Positions 8,851-17,546 of a stretch of DNA of 64,000 bases are shown here, in pieces. Within the stretch, counting starts at the first letter, position 1. The number at the start of each line of letters is the position of its first letter. This DNA comes from Symploca sp. SIO3C6 (GTDB taxonomy: Bacteria; Cyanobacteriota; Cyanobacteriia; Cyanobacteriales; Coleofasciculaceae). The stretch spans positions 1 through 64,000 of the forward strand of contig JAAHHJ010000004.1 in assembly GCA_010692425.1 (NCBI GenBank), in the 5' to 3' direction. The position numbers and the translations under genes were made by a program. Below the pieces are notes generated by a model that was given only the letters and a program-made list of their open reading frames with translations, did no database searches and was not told the origin of the DNA.

Positions 8851-9467
8851 TAAAATCACAAGTCTGTACTCAGCCTTGCCTTCATCTTTGTAGGAAATCG
8901 CTTGGTAACTTTGGCAAGCAAGTGGTGAACTCTGTTTTTTGTCCTATATCCTACATTAGGCAGGTTAATCTACATTAAGCGCTTTAAGTATTATTGATTT
9001 TCATTTATAGCTGATATGTACTACAAACATGTAGTACTATAAAAAACATTCCTACACTACACATAGCGGTGCAGAAAATGGGTTATGTTGCTAAAAACTA
9101 AGTACTTCTGAGGGCAGTGCCTCGAAGGTCAGAGTCTTAAAGGTTTACGTCTGGCAGTTGAACTGTTTCTAGTTTAGCCCCTTCCAAAGAAATGCAATTG
9201 CCTTAGCAAAAAGTTTGCCAAACTCTTTTGGTTCCTTAATCTACACTACAGCAATTTCAGCTAGCCAGTGCCAATGGTTTAGAACTTGATATTGGCATAA
9301 TCTAAGTATAGATCATTAATATTGGACAACCCGCCACTGGTAATGGTTAATTTAAATGGCATCAAACCCTTTAAGTTAACCTGGGTGAGATGATATATCC
9401 TCCATAACCGACATTTTGATCTGTTTCTCTGTTTTGATTATTTGAGAGCATTGTTTGAGGAGTGACC
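8851..9467. other. Intergenic region with a short palindrome
   Basis: No gene seen. GTACTAC, six bases, GTAGTAC forms a perfect 7-bp inverted repeat at 9018-9037, a possible operator or small hairpin. The rest is unremarkable AT-rich sequence. Confidence 0.4.
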
Positions 9468-10361
9468 GTGAAGAAAATTCTTGCTCAACCCATTTACCTA
9501 GTTAGTCTTGCAGCTCTGACAATTGTTAGCAGCCCCCTATCTGCCCTTGCCGAAACGATTAGGGCAAATTCATCTACTGGAGATTTGAAAGCTGCAAAGG
9601 CACAATCTCCTGTAGCTGCTACTGCCGAGACTATCATTTTCTTTAGTGAACCTCTCGTTAGTCAGCCGAATGTAGGACAGACTCCAGAGGAAAAGCTTTC
9701 TAGTGCTAATTGGCAACCCCTTGAAGCCCAGACAACTTCGTCTCCAGCTAATTTCGAGTTCCAACCTTTGGCACAGATAGGCAATGACCAGAAAACTATC
9801 GGTACTAGTGATAATGTTATCACTGCTGAACCGAACTTAGGAAATTTAGAGACTTCTGCTGCTGCTCTGCTGGTACCGCCACAGGAATCCTCTGGGCAAG
9901 CCAATAATGCAATTGCTCAGAGAGATTTTGAGATTGGTCGTCCCACTCGCGGAGGTTCTAGCTACGTCGGTATTGGCATTAACCTTGGTCTTACTGATGA
10001 GGGCACCGCTCTCGGCGATATTGCCTTTGTGGTTAACAGCAAGCTAGGTTTAACTAAAAATATCTCATTTAGACCTGCTGCGGTTATCGCAGATAATGCT
10101 GTTTTTCTCCTGCCCGTCACTTACGATTTTGCGATTGAGCCTGTCGATCCCTTTGAGCCAGTGCGTATAGCTCCCTTTGTTGGTGCTGGAATTGGTTTTG
10201 CTACAGATAGTGACAATTCCGTCGGCTTTGTACTCACTGGTGGTGTTGATTGGCCTTTTGCACGACAATTTGTTGCTAATGCCTCTGTCAATGTCGGCTT
10301 TTTCGACGATACAGATTTGGGAATTATACTGGGTGTCGGTTATAGTTTCCCTGGATTCTAA
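9468..10361 (+). CDS. Outer-membrane beta-barrel-like protein
   Basis: Protein of 297 residues with a signal peptide (MKKILAQP...SALA, about 28 residues), a low-complexity Ser/Ala/Gln/Pro linker (about 30-155) and a C-terminal domain (about 160-297). That domain has alternating hydrophobic strands rich in Gly and ends with a terminal Phe (GYSFPGF), the pattern of small outer-membrane barrels. GTG at 9468 is chosen because GAGGAG (9457-9462) sits six bases upstream; the in-frame GTG at 9462 overlaps that site. The specific family is not recognised. Confidence 0.7.
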   Translation: MKKILAQPIYLVSLAALTIVSSPLSALAETIRANSSTGDLKAAKAQSPVAATAETIIFFSEPLVSQPNVGQTPEEKLSSANWQPLEAQTTSSPANFEFQPLAQIGNDQKTIGTSDNVITAEPNLGNLETSAAALLVPPQESSGQANNAIAQRDFEIGRPTRGGSSYVGIGINLGLTDEGTALGDIAFVVNSKLGLTKNISFRPAAVIADNAVFLLPVTYDFAIEPVDPFEPVRIAPFVGAGIGFATDSDNSVGFVLTGGVDWPFARQFVANASVNVGFFDDTDLGIILGVGYSFPGF

Positions 10362-10370
10362 AGTATAGAC

Positions 10371-10410
10371 GGGGAGATGGGGAGATGGGGAGATGGGGAG
10401 ATAGGGAGAT
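10371..10410. repeat. G-rich minisatellite (GGGGAGATG units)
   Basis: About four 9-nt units of GGGGAGATG just after the barrel gene. The same sequence class occurs at many sites in the window, in both orientations. Confidence 0.85.
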
Positions 10411-10751
10411 TATTTTAATTAATCATTTGTGTCTTCTAAACTCTTAACTATTGATTCCTGAATAACTCGGAAACTTCTGAATCAGAGCTTTTCTAGGAAT
10501 GAGTTTTACTCAAACGAAAGTGCAATGCCATAGGCAAAACAGTTTACTGATGACCTAAATGTTTGCTACAAATACTTTTAACAGTGATAAGTTTTATAGC
10601 AATACGCGAGCAGTGCGTTTACAGATTCATCTGAAGAAGAATTGCTGAAACCTTTGTTTGGCAAGCTTTTCCATCCCCTGTTCCCTGTTAAGAATTCCCA
10701 GCGCGAAGCGCTATAAGTAAAAAGCAATAATTAATAAATGTTTTGATTGTC

Positions 10752-10783
10752 ACTTATTACTTATTACTTATTACTTATTACTT
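10752..10783. repeat. Heptanucleotide tandem array (AAGTAAT on minus)
   Basis: About four and a half ATTACTT units, ending 18 nt downstream of the stop codon of the minus-strand substrate-binding protein gene. Confidence 0.9.
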
Positions 10784-10801
10784 AAAGTCAGATGATTTAA
10801 T

Positions 10802-12127
10802 TTAGGTTTCGGGACTAACAGTACCAGTCACATCGAGCTTGCCATCTGACTTCACTGTCCAGATATCATAATCGCCGATAACATCACCATTTTGATCAAT
10901 ATCGACATTACTGCTAGCTCCTTGATAGTTAATCTCCTCACCATTGCGCACTAACTCCATCGCTTCACAAAGATCTGTGACTTCTTTGCCAGGAGCGTTA
11001 GAGATTTCCAGAACTTTGCTTTTAATACCTTCGCCGGTATTGGCATCTGCTGCCTCTGCTGCCAGCATCATTAAGGCAGCAGCATCATAGCTGTGTGGTA
11101 CAAAGGGAGTCAACTCTTTACTAGTTTTCTCTGTCCAGAGTTTGGTGAAATTTTCTAGCCCCTTACCATTGGCACCTGGCACTGTACCAATTGCACCGGC
11201 AAGTAGAAACTTACCATCCCTATTCTTACCCACTTGTGCTGCAAAATCTTCAGATTTGACGCCATCAGTTAGCATCACCGTTACTCCTGTAGCTAAACCT
11301 TGTTGATAGGCAGATTTAAGTAGTAGAGAGCCAGTTTCAGCATAGAGTACAGCAGCCACTGCCTCAGGCTTAGTACCAAAGGCAGATGCTGCCTCACTGT
11401 CGAAGGTTGCAGCTTTGGGATCGTAGCGAGTGGGTTTATTTTTGTTGACAACAGTACCACCCAACTTCTCGAAAGCTGCTATAAATTCCTGTTCAAAGCC
11501 AACTCCATAGTCGTTATTAATGACAGCAGTAGAGACTCGCTTAAAACCTTTCTGGTTAGCTAGTTTTGCTAGCGCCCTCGCCTGATAAGTATCTGGGGGG
11601 GCAGTACGTGCCCAATAGCCTTTAAACTCACCTTTTTGAGCTTGTTGAGTAAATACTGGGCTGGTGCTACCTGGCGAAATCATCATCACCTTGTTGCGCA
11701 CGGCAATGGGTAAAGCTGCAGTAGAAACACTACTGGCAAAAGCACCGATAACTCCAGCAACTCGATCTAATTCGGTGAGCTTGGTCATCGCATTAAGACT
11801 AGCATTGGGATCAGTTTGGCTATCTTCTACTATTAGTTCTACCGATTGCTCATTGACGCCGCCACAAGCGTTAACTTGGTCTACTGCTAAACGGACTGCA
11901 TCAGGGAAAACTGCTCCAATGGAAGCTAGATCTCCAGTTGATGGCGTTAGCGTGCCCAGTTTTAGCCCTTCTTCTCCAGTGGTACTACTGTTGGTGGTGT
12001 CTTGACAAGCTGCACTCAATAACCCAGTTAGGGAAATAGTGATTGCCAAAGCCATGGCACTAGGGCGTTTGAACTTCCGGGACACCAAATTAGAATTAAG
12101 GCTACTAGCTGAGGCGGGTTTATTCAT
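10802..12127 (-). CDS. Branched-chain amino-acid-type ABC substrate-binding lipoprotein
   Basis: Periplasmic binding protein of 441 residues in the type 1 (Leu/Ile/Val, Peripla_BP_6) fold. The signal sequence has a lipobox (LLSAAC, Cys about 41), then a Thr/Ser linker. The LGTLTPSTGDLASIG start of lobe 1, VAGVIGAFASSVSTAALP and the DYGVGFEQEF region are typical. AGAGGAGA precedes the ATG. No permease or ATPase gene is adjacent, so it either serves a transporter encoded elsewhere or acts as a receptor. The ligand cannot be deduced. Confidence 0.9.
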   Translation of the reverse strand: MNKPASASSLNSNLVSRKFKRPSAMALAITISLTGLLSAACQDTTNSSTTGEEGLKLGTLTPSTGDLASIGAVFPDAVRLAVDQVNACGGVNEQSVELIVEDSQTDPNASLNAMTKLTELDRVAGVIGAFASSVSTAALPIAVRNKVMMISPGSTSPVFTQQAQKGEFKGYWARTAPPDTYQARALAKLANQKGFKRVSTAVINNDYGVGFEQEFIAAFEKLGGTVVNKNKPTRYDPKAATFDSEAASAFGTKPEAVAAVLYAETGSLLLKSAYQQGLATGVTVMLTDGVKSEDFAAQVGKNRDGKFLLAGAIGTVPGANGKGLENFTKLWTEKTSKELTPFVPHSYDAAALMMLAAEAADANTGEGIKSKVLEISNAPGKEVTDLCEAMELVRNGEEINYQGASSNVDIDQNGDVIGDYDIWTVKSDGKLDVTGTVSPET

Positions 12128-12794
12128 TAAAATCTCCTCTTACTCTGCTCTTTCAATATCTACATCAGGATAATAATGAAAGAGGCAATTATTTCAATCT
12201 AGATTGTATGGCAACTATAACACCATGCCAGATTATCCAAGTTTCAATTGACCACACTCAACACTTTCCCATCACCTTGTAAGCAGAGTTGTTAATTTTG
12301 AATAGTTGGCTATTACTCTCGAAATAGAGCTATTTTTAGTTGAATTTGGAGCAGATGCTGCTGAAATTTAGGATTTGGCTTATTCTTGGCTACTGCCTTC
12401 ATAAATTTAGCAAAATTAATCTTCCGGCATGGCATGGGTAGGGAAGCTGTAAAGTAAAGAAAAATTGATTAATTCTGAATCGCACTTGACATTATCCTGA
12501 TTAGCTGAAATTATAGATTCGGACATACTCTGTAACGTAAAGGTTACACTAATACAATCGTGCTTTGGGATTGAAGTCCTTTTTGCTCGAAGTTTTGTTG
12601 AACTAAGAGGCTACTCAGTTTTGTCTTTAAATACTATCCCAGCTAAACTTTTGATAGCTTGTTGTGGACTGAGCTACACGCTTAGAGTTAGTGCCTGGTA
12701 AATAGTAAGCTGTTAATTAGGTTCTATTTAGTTTTAGACCTAGAGAAAAGAAAGTTTTCCTAAAATTCAATTTCACAAAGCAACCAGATTGGAC
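12128..12794. other. Intergenic region, nothing identified
   Basis: AT-rich gap between divergent genes. GTAACGTAAAGGTTAC at 12532-12547 is a dyad, but its 10-nt spacer is wrong for NtcA. Confidence 0.3.
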
Positions 12795-12835
12795 AGTAAT
12801 TAGCTTTTTCTTGTTGTCGATAACAGCTAATTACT
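12795..12835 (+). promoter_or_regulatory. Perfect 11-bp inverted repeat
   Basis: AGTAATTAGCT (12795-12805) and AGCTAATTACT (12825-12835) form a perfect stem with a 19-nt loop, 109 nt upstream of the dioxygenase start. It could be an operator or a leader hairpin. Confidence 0.5.
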
Positions 12836-12864
12836 TCTTGGCGTTTGTTGAGTAATCATCATCG

Positions 12865-12890
12865 CTAGCGTTAGTATTTCATAACGCTAG
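12865..12890 (+). promoter_or_regulatory. Perfect 9-bp hairpin before the dioxygenase
   Basis: CTAGCGTTA, eight bases, TAACGCTAG, ending 53 nt upstream of the start codon. It is the second of two perfect hairpins in this 100-bp stretch. Confidence 0.5.
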
Positions 12891-12943
12891 ATCCATGCTG
12901 TATAAAAATCCATTGCCTTAATTTAAGTCAGGAGTTGAGCTAT

Positions 12944-13765
12944 ATGTACTTACAAGAAGAGCAACAAAAAACTTACGAGGAAAATGGTTTTTTGCTTTTA
13001 GATAATCTTTTTTCTCAAGATCAGATTGAAACGATAACAACTAAATTATCAACTAATTCTTGGGAAGGTAAACCCGGAAACGTTTTAGAAGAAGATGGAG
13101 GAACACTACGAGCGATTCATGAGGATCCAACCGAAACTGGTTTATTGGATAAAATCTCAAAACATGCTCTAATTGTCGAGCCAGCAATGCAAATTCTTGG
13201 CAGCCAAGTCTATATACATCAATTAAAAATTAACTTTAAGGCTGCCTTTAATGGTGATCTCTGGCCGTGGCATCAAGATTATATCTATTGGCAACAAGAA
13301 GATGGCATGCCAACACCACGAGCAGTCAATGTTATGATTTTCCTCGAAGAAGTTAACGAGTTCAATGGACCGCTTTATATTATTCCTGGCTCTCATAAAC
13401 AAGGAGTAATTACCTCTCTACAACGGACTGAGGAAGATTCTGCTGATCCAGAAGCTCCTGAATGGATATCGAGTTTTCAATCCAACCTCAAATACACTAC
13501 CCCTGAAGAAACAGTTAGCGAGCTAGTAAAAGAATTGGGAATTGAAGCACCCAAAGGTAAGCCAGGATCTGCGCTATTTTTTCATCCCAATTGCGTTCAT
13601 GGTTCAACTAATAACATTTCTCCATTTTCTAGAAAAATTGCGATTATCACCTATAATAGTGTCGAAAATATTCCGATTACTGTAGGAAATCCACGTCCTG
13701 ACTTCTTAGTTGGTCGAGACTATCAAGCGATCAAACCTTTACCCAACCAAGCCTTAATCGTCTAA
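12944..13765 (+). CDS. Phytanoyl-CoA dioxygenase (PhyH) family oxygenase
   Basis: Non-haem Fe(II)/2-oxoglutarate oxygenase of 273 residues. The metal triad is visible as H110-x-D112 in WPWHQDYIYW and H219 in CVHGS, with R230 as the likely 2-oxoglutarate contact. NVMIFLEEVNEFNGPLYIIPGSHK is the usual PhyH core. It resembles the ectoine/proline hydroxylase-like branch, but no ectoine genes are near, so the substrate is open. The ATG at 12944 has CAGGAG nine bases upstream; an in-frame TTG (12935) touches that site and is rejected. A methyltransferase gene follows 320 nt downstream on the same strand. Confidence 0.88.
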   Translation: MYLQEEQQKTYEENGFLLLDNLFSQDQIETITTKLSTNSWEGKPGNVLEEDGGTLRAIHEDPTETGLLDKISKHALIVEPAMQILGSQVYIHQLKINFKAAFNGDLWPWHQDYIYWQQEDGMPTPRAVNVMIFLEEVNEFNGPLYIIPGSHKQGVITSLQRTEEDSADPEAPEWISSFQSNLKYTTPEETVSELVKELGIEAPKGKPGSALFFHPNCVHGSTNNISPFSRKIAIITYNSVENIPITVGNPRPDFLVGRDYQAIKPLPNQALIV

Positions 13766-13880
13766 AACATTTAAGTAAAGAGTAGGGTTAGAAGGAATTA
13801 GATTGTTCGAGCAGCGTCAATCTAATCCTTACTTTAATTGCTCTACATCTAAATAACTGTCACAAGAAGGCAGAAGATAG

Positions 13881-14027
13881 AAGGCTCCAGGGCTTTATGT
13901 TTATGGTTTGGAAGAAGCTTGGACTCCTCCTTTCCCCCTTCCGTACTCAAGGACAGGGCTTGTATCCTCAAGGGGTGAAGTTAAAAAGAAATGCTTCACC
14001 CCTTCTGCCCTGGAGCCCTGGAGCCTT
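13881..14027. repeat. Nested inverted repeat element
   Basis: Outer arms AAGGCTCCAGGGCT (13881-13894) and its exact complement (14014-14027) enclose an inner perfect 11-bp hairpin (13970-13980 with 13994-14004). The outer-arm sequence with its CTTCTGCC neighbour recurs near 21400, so this belongs to a dispersed repeat class. Confidence 0.6.
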
Positions 14028-14085
14028 CCAAGGCAAAAGCCTTGGTCACTGACAAGCTATACCTAAGATATAGGAGAGAATACAC

Positions 14086-14730
14086 ATGAGTAACTGGGAA
14101 AGTACATTTAAAACTAAAACTATAGATCCAGAGAATCTACTAGATAAATACGATAAATATGCCGAAGACTTTGATGAACATGTAAAAAACGAATTGTGTG
14201 GAACTGGGGAAAACACTCCAGTGGTAGTAACTGCCAAAGTTTTTTCAGAAACAGTCCCCTCTCAAGATTCTATGAAAATATTAGATGCTGGATCAGGTAC
14301 AGGGGAGCAGGGAGAGCAACTAGTTAAATATGGCTACAAAAATATAGAAATTACAGCTTTTGACCCATCTGAAGGAATGTTGAATGTAGCCAAAAAAAGA
14401 AATATATACTCAGAGTTTATCCAAGGTTTTTTACCAGACTCTGGATTAGCTTCTGATTATTTTGATGCTGTCATTTGTGTGGGTACTTTTACTCCAGGAC
14501 ATGCTCCAGCTGAATCACTGCGAGAATTGGTAAGGATTACTAAAAAGGGTGGTTATATCGTCTACAGTATTCGTAAGCACTTTTACGAAGATCTAGATAG
14601 TCGCTTTCAGGAAGTAGAAGCAGAACTCACCAAAGCTAATAAGTGGAAGATGATAGCCAAAAGAGAAGATGAATATCTGCCCGCTCAGAACATCAAAGGT
14701 TATTACTTTAGTTTTCAGGTATTAGACTAA
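14086..14730 (+). CDS. Class I SAM-dependent methyltransferase
   Basis: Protein of 214 residues with a Rossmann methyltransferase fold: motif I ILDAGSGTGEQGEQL (about 66-80), motif II acidic end ITAFDPSEGML (about 91-101), a motif IV-like FDAVICVGTF and LVRITKKGGYIVYS. The N-terminus YDKYAEDFDEHVKNELCGTG resembles the METTL27/WBSCR27-like group. The substrate is unknown. The nearby PhyH oxygenase could act in the same pathway, but the gap holds a repeat element and no shared transcript is shown. Confidence 0.85.
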   Translation: MSNWESTFKTKTIDPENLLDKYDKYAEDFDEHVKNELCGTGENTPVVVTAKVFSETVPSQDSMKILDAGSGTGEQGEQLVKYGYKNIEITAFDPSEGMLNVAKKRNIYSEFIQGFLPDSGLASDYFDAVICVGTFTPGHAPAESLRELVRITKKGGYIVYSIRKHFYEDLDSRFQEVEAELTKANKWKMIAKREDEYLPAQNIKGYYFSFQVLD

Positions 14731-14754
14731 CTCTCTCCTTTAATTAATTCTGGT

Positions 14755-16314
14755 TCAATGCTCCTGACTTGGATATTCTTGTTCAATTTCTGTTTCTGAG
14801 TTAGGAGCATCAGTTAGAGGCTTAACCACTTTAGCAATCGCTTGTCCGATAAAATCTTTGATAAACTCATCCCGGCGACTAAGTTGGAACTGTCGTTGCA
14901 CCACCTCGGTAATACCACCATCCCCCCAATCTTGGTCATTACGGAAATATTCAATAAAACTCTTACCAGCAATTCTGGTTAGATAAGCAGCTGTCACACC
15001 TTGAATTGCCTTGCCTACCAACAAGGTAGCAACATTAAGGTGAAGTGCGGTAGTTAGCAATTGAATCGCTCCTTTAACAATCCCTAAACTCGCCAAAGTT
15101 TTGCCCAGAGAAAGAGCTAATTCTCTACCTCGTTCCATATTAAGTTCACAGCCGTAGATTCTGCCGATTTCCACAACCATTTGAGCATTTACCGCCGCAG
15201 TTGCTAATAAATCCACCACTGGCAAGGGCGTTATCGAGATTACACCAGCTCCTATCCACTGGAAGCGCTCCACTACTTTCTGTGCTTCCCGTCGGCGCTG
15301 GCCGTCAATTAGATTTCTGGCTTCTTCTCCTAAGCGTTGGGATTGCAGTAGGATATTATCTGCTACCAAGTCTTCCCCTTCTGAGCGCAAAATTGCCGCC
15401 AGACGTTTTATTAAAGGCATAATCTCAGGTTCTGGCTGGAATAATTCGCCACCTTCAAGCCTCACCGACTGGGGAGCGGCAGCAATTGGTACCACATCTG
15501 AGGCGGCAATAAAGCCCCGCAGCCTTTGTCGCAAACGCGCCAAAATCTTTTCTACATCAGCTTCAGTATAAAGGTCAGTTTTATTGAAGACTAATAGCGA
15601 TCGCTTCCCAATCTCTGCTAGCCTTTGCAGGGGCTCATATTCAGATTGCCGTAGGTCATTATCCACAACTAACAATAGTAAATCGGCTTCTGTTGCCAAC
15701 TGCCTTGCTATTTGCTCCCTTTGGGTACCAGCTACACCTGCCTCTAGAATCCCAGGTGTATCGGCAATTAGAATTTGGCGATTTAATCCCTTCAATTTCA
15801 AGCGATAAGTCTCCCCCACCTCCGTCGTACCCATCGGCGCACCAACTTTACCCACGATCCGTCCAATCAAGGCATTGACTAAGGAAGTTTTTCCGGCTGA
15901 ACCCATGCCAAATACCACTACCATTATTTCTCGGCGAGAGAGCAGTGATTCAATCTCCTGGGAGCGGCGCAGCATGGCTTGTTGTGCCACTTCGTCCTGA
16001 ATTTGTGCTACCTGCTGCCTCACTGCTTTCAGGGTTTCGGTGGCTGCCTCAGTTTTGGCTTGGGGTACTTTCGGTTCTAAGGGACGCCAAGAGGGTTGTT
16101 GCCGAGAACTTCTGAATAAACCCGTGTAGTAAATTAAGGCGAAGATTAATGTCCCTAGTAAGACAATTAACAACAGTGCCAGTAAATTTGCTAGCAGTGG
16201 CGCTGTAAAGGCAATTTGGATATAGAGTCGGTAGAAGGAATCAATCAGCCACAGGGTTAGCAGCAGAATCAGGCTGAGACCAATAATTAGTGTTAATAGG
16301 CGTGAAAGGCGCAT
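14755..16314 (-). CDS. Membrane GTPase with DUF697 domain
   Basis: Protein of 519 residues. Two TM helices lie at the N-terminus (about 5-28 and 38-68), then a coiled linker. The GTPase domain (about 128-300) has a P-loop GMGSAGKT, G3 DTPG and G4 NKTD. A C-terminal DUF697 region (about 330-470) carries hydrophobic helices that probably contact the membrane. The architecture is common in cyanobacteria and resembles the YcjF/YcjX-related and dynamin-like stress GTPases. Its cellular role is not defined. It converges with the methyltransferase gene, 24 nt from its stop. Confidence 0.88.
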   Translation of the reverse strand: MRLSRLLTLIIGLSLILLLTLWLIDSFYRLYIQIAFTAPLLANLLALLLIVLLGTLIFALIYYTGLFRSSRQQPSWRPLEPKVPQAKTEAATETLKAVRQQVAQIQDEVAQQAMLRRSQEIESLLSRREIMVVVFGMGSAGKTSLVNALIGRIVGKVGAPMGTTEVGETYRLKLKGLNRQILIADTPGILEAGVAGTQREQIARQLATEADLLLLVVDNDLRQSEYEPLQRLAEIGKRSLLVFNKTDLYTEADVEKILARLRQRLRGFIAASDVVPIAAAPQSVRLEGGELFQPEPEIMPLIKRLAAILRSEGEDLVADNILLQSQRLGEEARNLIDGQRRREAQKVVERFQWIGAGVISITPLPVVDLLATAAVNAQMVVEIGRIYGCELNMERGRELALSLGKTLASLGIVKGAIQLLTTALHLNVATLLVGKAIQGVTAAYLTRIAGKSFIEYFRNDQDWGDGGITEVVQRQFQLSRRDEFIKDFIGQAIAKVVKPLTDAPNSETEIEQEYPSQEH

Positions 16315-16822
16315 GGAAGCAAAGGGCTAGGAGTTTTTACTGTCGCCAAGAAATTAGACCATAGTCTATTAACTTACTTCCTTCCATCTTATTTTTAGCT
16401 GACTTTCCTCAATGTCACTTGTTAGGAAAAAAAGAGGAGAGTGTAGGAGGTATGGGAAGTGTAGAAAAATATTACTTGTGTCAATAAGCAAAAACAATTA
16501 TTTCCTAGTAATCAGTTTTTAATTCATAATCAATCATTTGTATCTTAACTTTACATTAGGGGGATTATTGAGAATATTCTCATTTACTGTGAGAATTGAC
16601 TGATTTAGTTGACAATGGGAAAATTACTATAGATATATAATTGGTTATTTTATTGCCCAAAAATCTTAGTATCACCTAAAAAGCCTGATTTACCGTGTAA
16701 TTTGAGCTAATTACACAGAACCGTAGGTTAACTTTAACTACCTTCGAGGGATGGATTTTTTGTTAAGCAATGTAAAGGACAAAATTATGCCCTTGACAGA
16801 GGTAGCATTTGATGAGGGCTGG
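16315..16822. other. Intergenic region, no gene seen
   Basis: AT-rich gap with no supported ORF, hairpin-terminator or known RNA. Confidence 0.3.
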
Positions 16823-16854
16823 AAGTAATAAGTAATAAGTAATAAGTAATAAGT
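16823..16854. repeat. Heptanucleotide tandem array (AAGTAAT on plus)
   Basis: Four and a half AAGTAAT units just downstream of the stop of the minus-strand gene that ends at 16871. Confidence 0.9.
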
Positions 16855-16870
16855 TTGAACCATTCCAGTC

Positions 16871-17311
16871 CTAGATGTGTTGGTCTACAATTTCTTCACT
16901 CCCTGTGTTTGGGTCTATGCGCCTCAGTTTTTGCCGAAGATTTTTCCTGCATTGGAGCCTAATTTGGCGGAAAAATTGGCGATCGCTCTGCGCTACCCCC
17001 TTGGGGTAATCGCTTTTACTGTATTGCTTTTTATACTTACGGTAGTCTGTTAGGATTTTTCGCCACAATTTCTGCAATTGCGGTAAAGCCGAACATTTCT
17101 GAATCTGACAAGCAACAGCATTTTTCCACTGTTCCAATTTTCGATAACTGATAAATTGTCCACCCACATCACGGCGATGTACAAAAACCACATAGGCCCA
17201 GCATTCAACACGCACAATCAAGTGCTGGGGAATTTTAAGCAATCTCGCAATATCACCAATACTGATACGGAGTTTCTGAGCAGGTTGGAGGTAATTAAAT
17301 AGAGTAGTCAT
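16871..17311 (-). CDS. Conserved cyanobacterial hypothetical protein
   Basis: Basic protein of 146 residues, rich in Lys, Arg and Gln, with no signal or TM segment. The first 60 residues (QKLRISIGDIARLLKIPQHL) look like a small helix-turn-helix or MerR-like recognition unit; the C-terminal half is Lys/Arg/Gln-rich helix. A nucleic-acid-binding role is possible but unproven. The region upstream of the ATG consists of CTCATNG heptamers, which replace any normal ribosome site. Confidence 0.6.
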   Translation of the reverse strand: MTTLFNYLQPAQKLRISIGDIARLLKIPQHLIVRVECWAYVVFVHRRDVGGQFISYRKLEQWKNAVACQIQKCSALPQLQKLWRKILTDYRKYKKQYSKSDYPKGVAQSDRQFFRQIRLQCRKNLRQKLRRIDPNTGSEEIVDQHI

Positions 17312-17313
17312 AG

Positions 17314-17369
17314 TTCATGGTTCATGGTTCATTGCTCATAGTTCATTGCTCATTGCTCATTGCTCATGG
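17314..17369. repeat. Heptanucleotide tandem array (YTCATNG)
   Basis: Exactly eight 7-nt units (TTCATGG, TTCATTG, CTCATTG and variants) start two bases upstream of the ATG of the 146-residue protein gene. Confidence 0.85.
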
Positions 17370-17434
17370 TAGGCGCTCCGCACATGCTGCGCAAACATTT
17401 GGTTGGTATAAGGGCAGTTGTGGAATACAAACCC

Positions 17435-17546
17435 AATGAACAATCAACAATCAACGATGAACAGTTTATGATTCATTAGCTTGGTATCCGACAGTTGTGG
17501 TACACATTCCCAATGAACCATGAACAATCAACGATGAACAATTAAC
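17435..17546. repeat. Heptanucleotide arrays (AATCAAC/GATGAAC)
   Basis: Two clusters of 7-nt units (17435-17462 and 17512-17546), each preceded by a similar CAGTTGTGG block, so the whole unit is an imperfect direct repeat. The last unit contains the stop codon of the ABC exporter gene. Confidence 0.8.

Noticed and set aside
12532-12547. GTAACGTAAAGGTTAC as an NtcA site
   Set aside because: The spacer between GTA and TAC is 10, not 8, and no spaced -10 box was confirmed.
17314-17546. CRISPR-like array
   Set aside because: The repeat units are 7 nt with no spacers of constant length; no cas genes are in the window.
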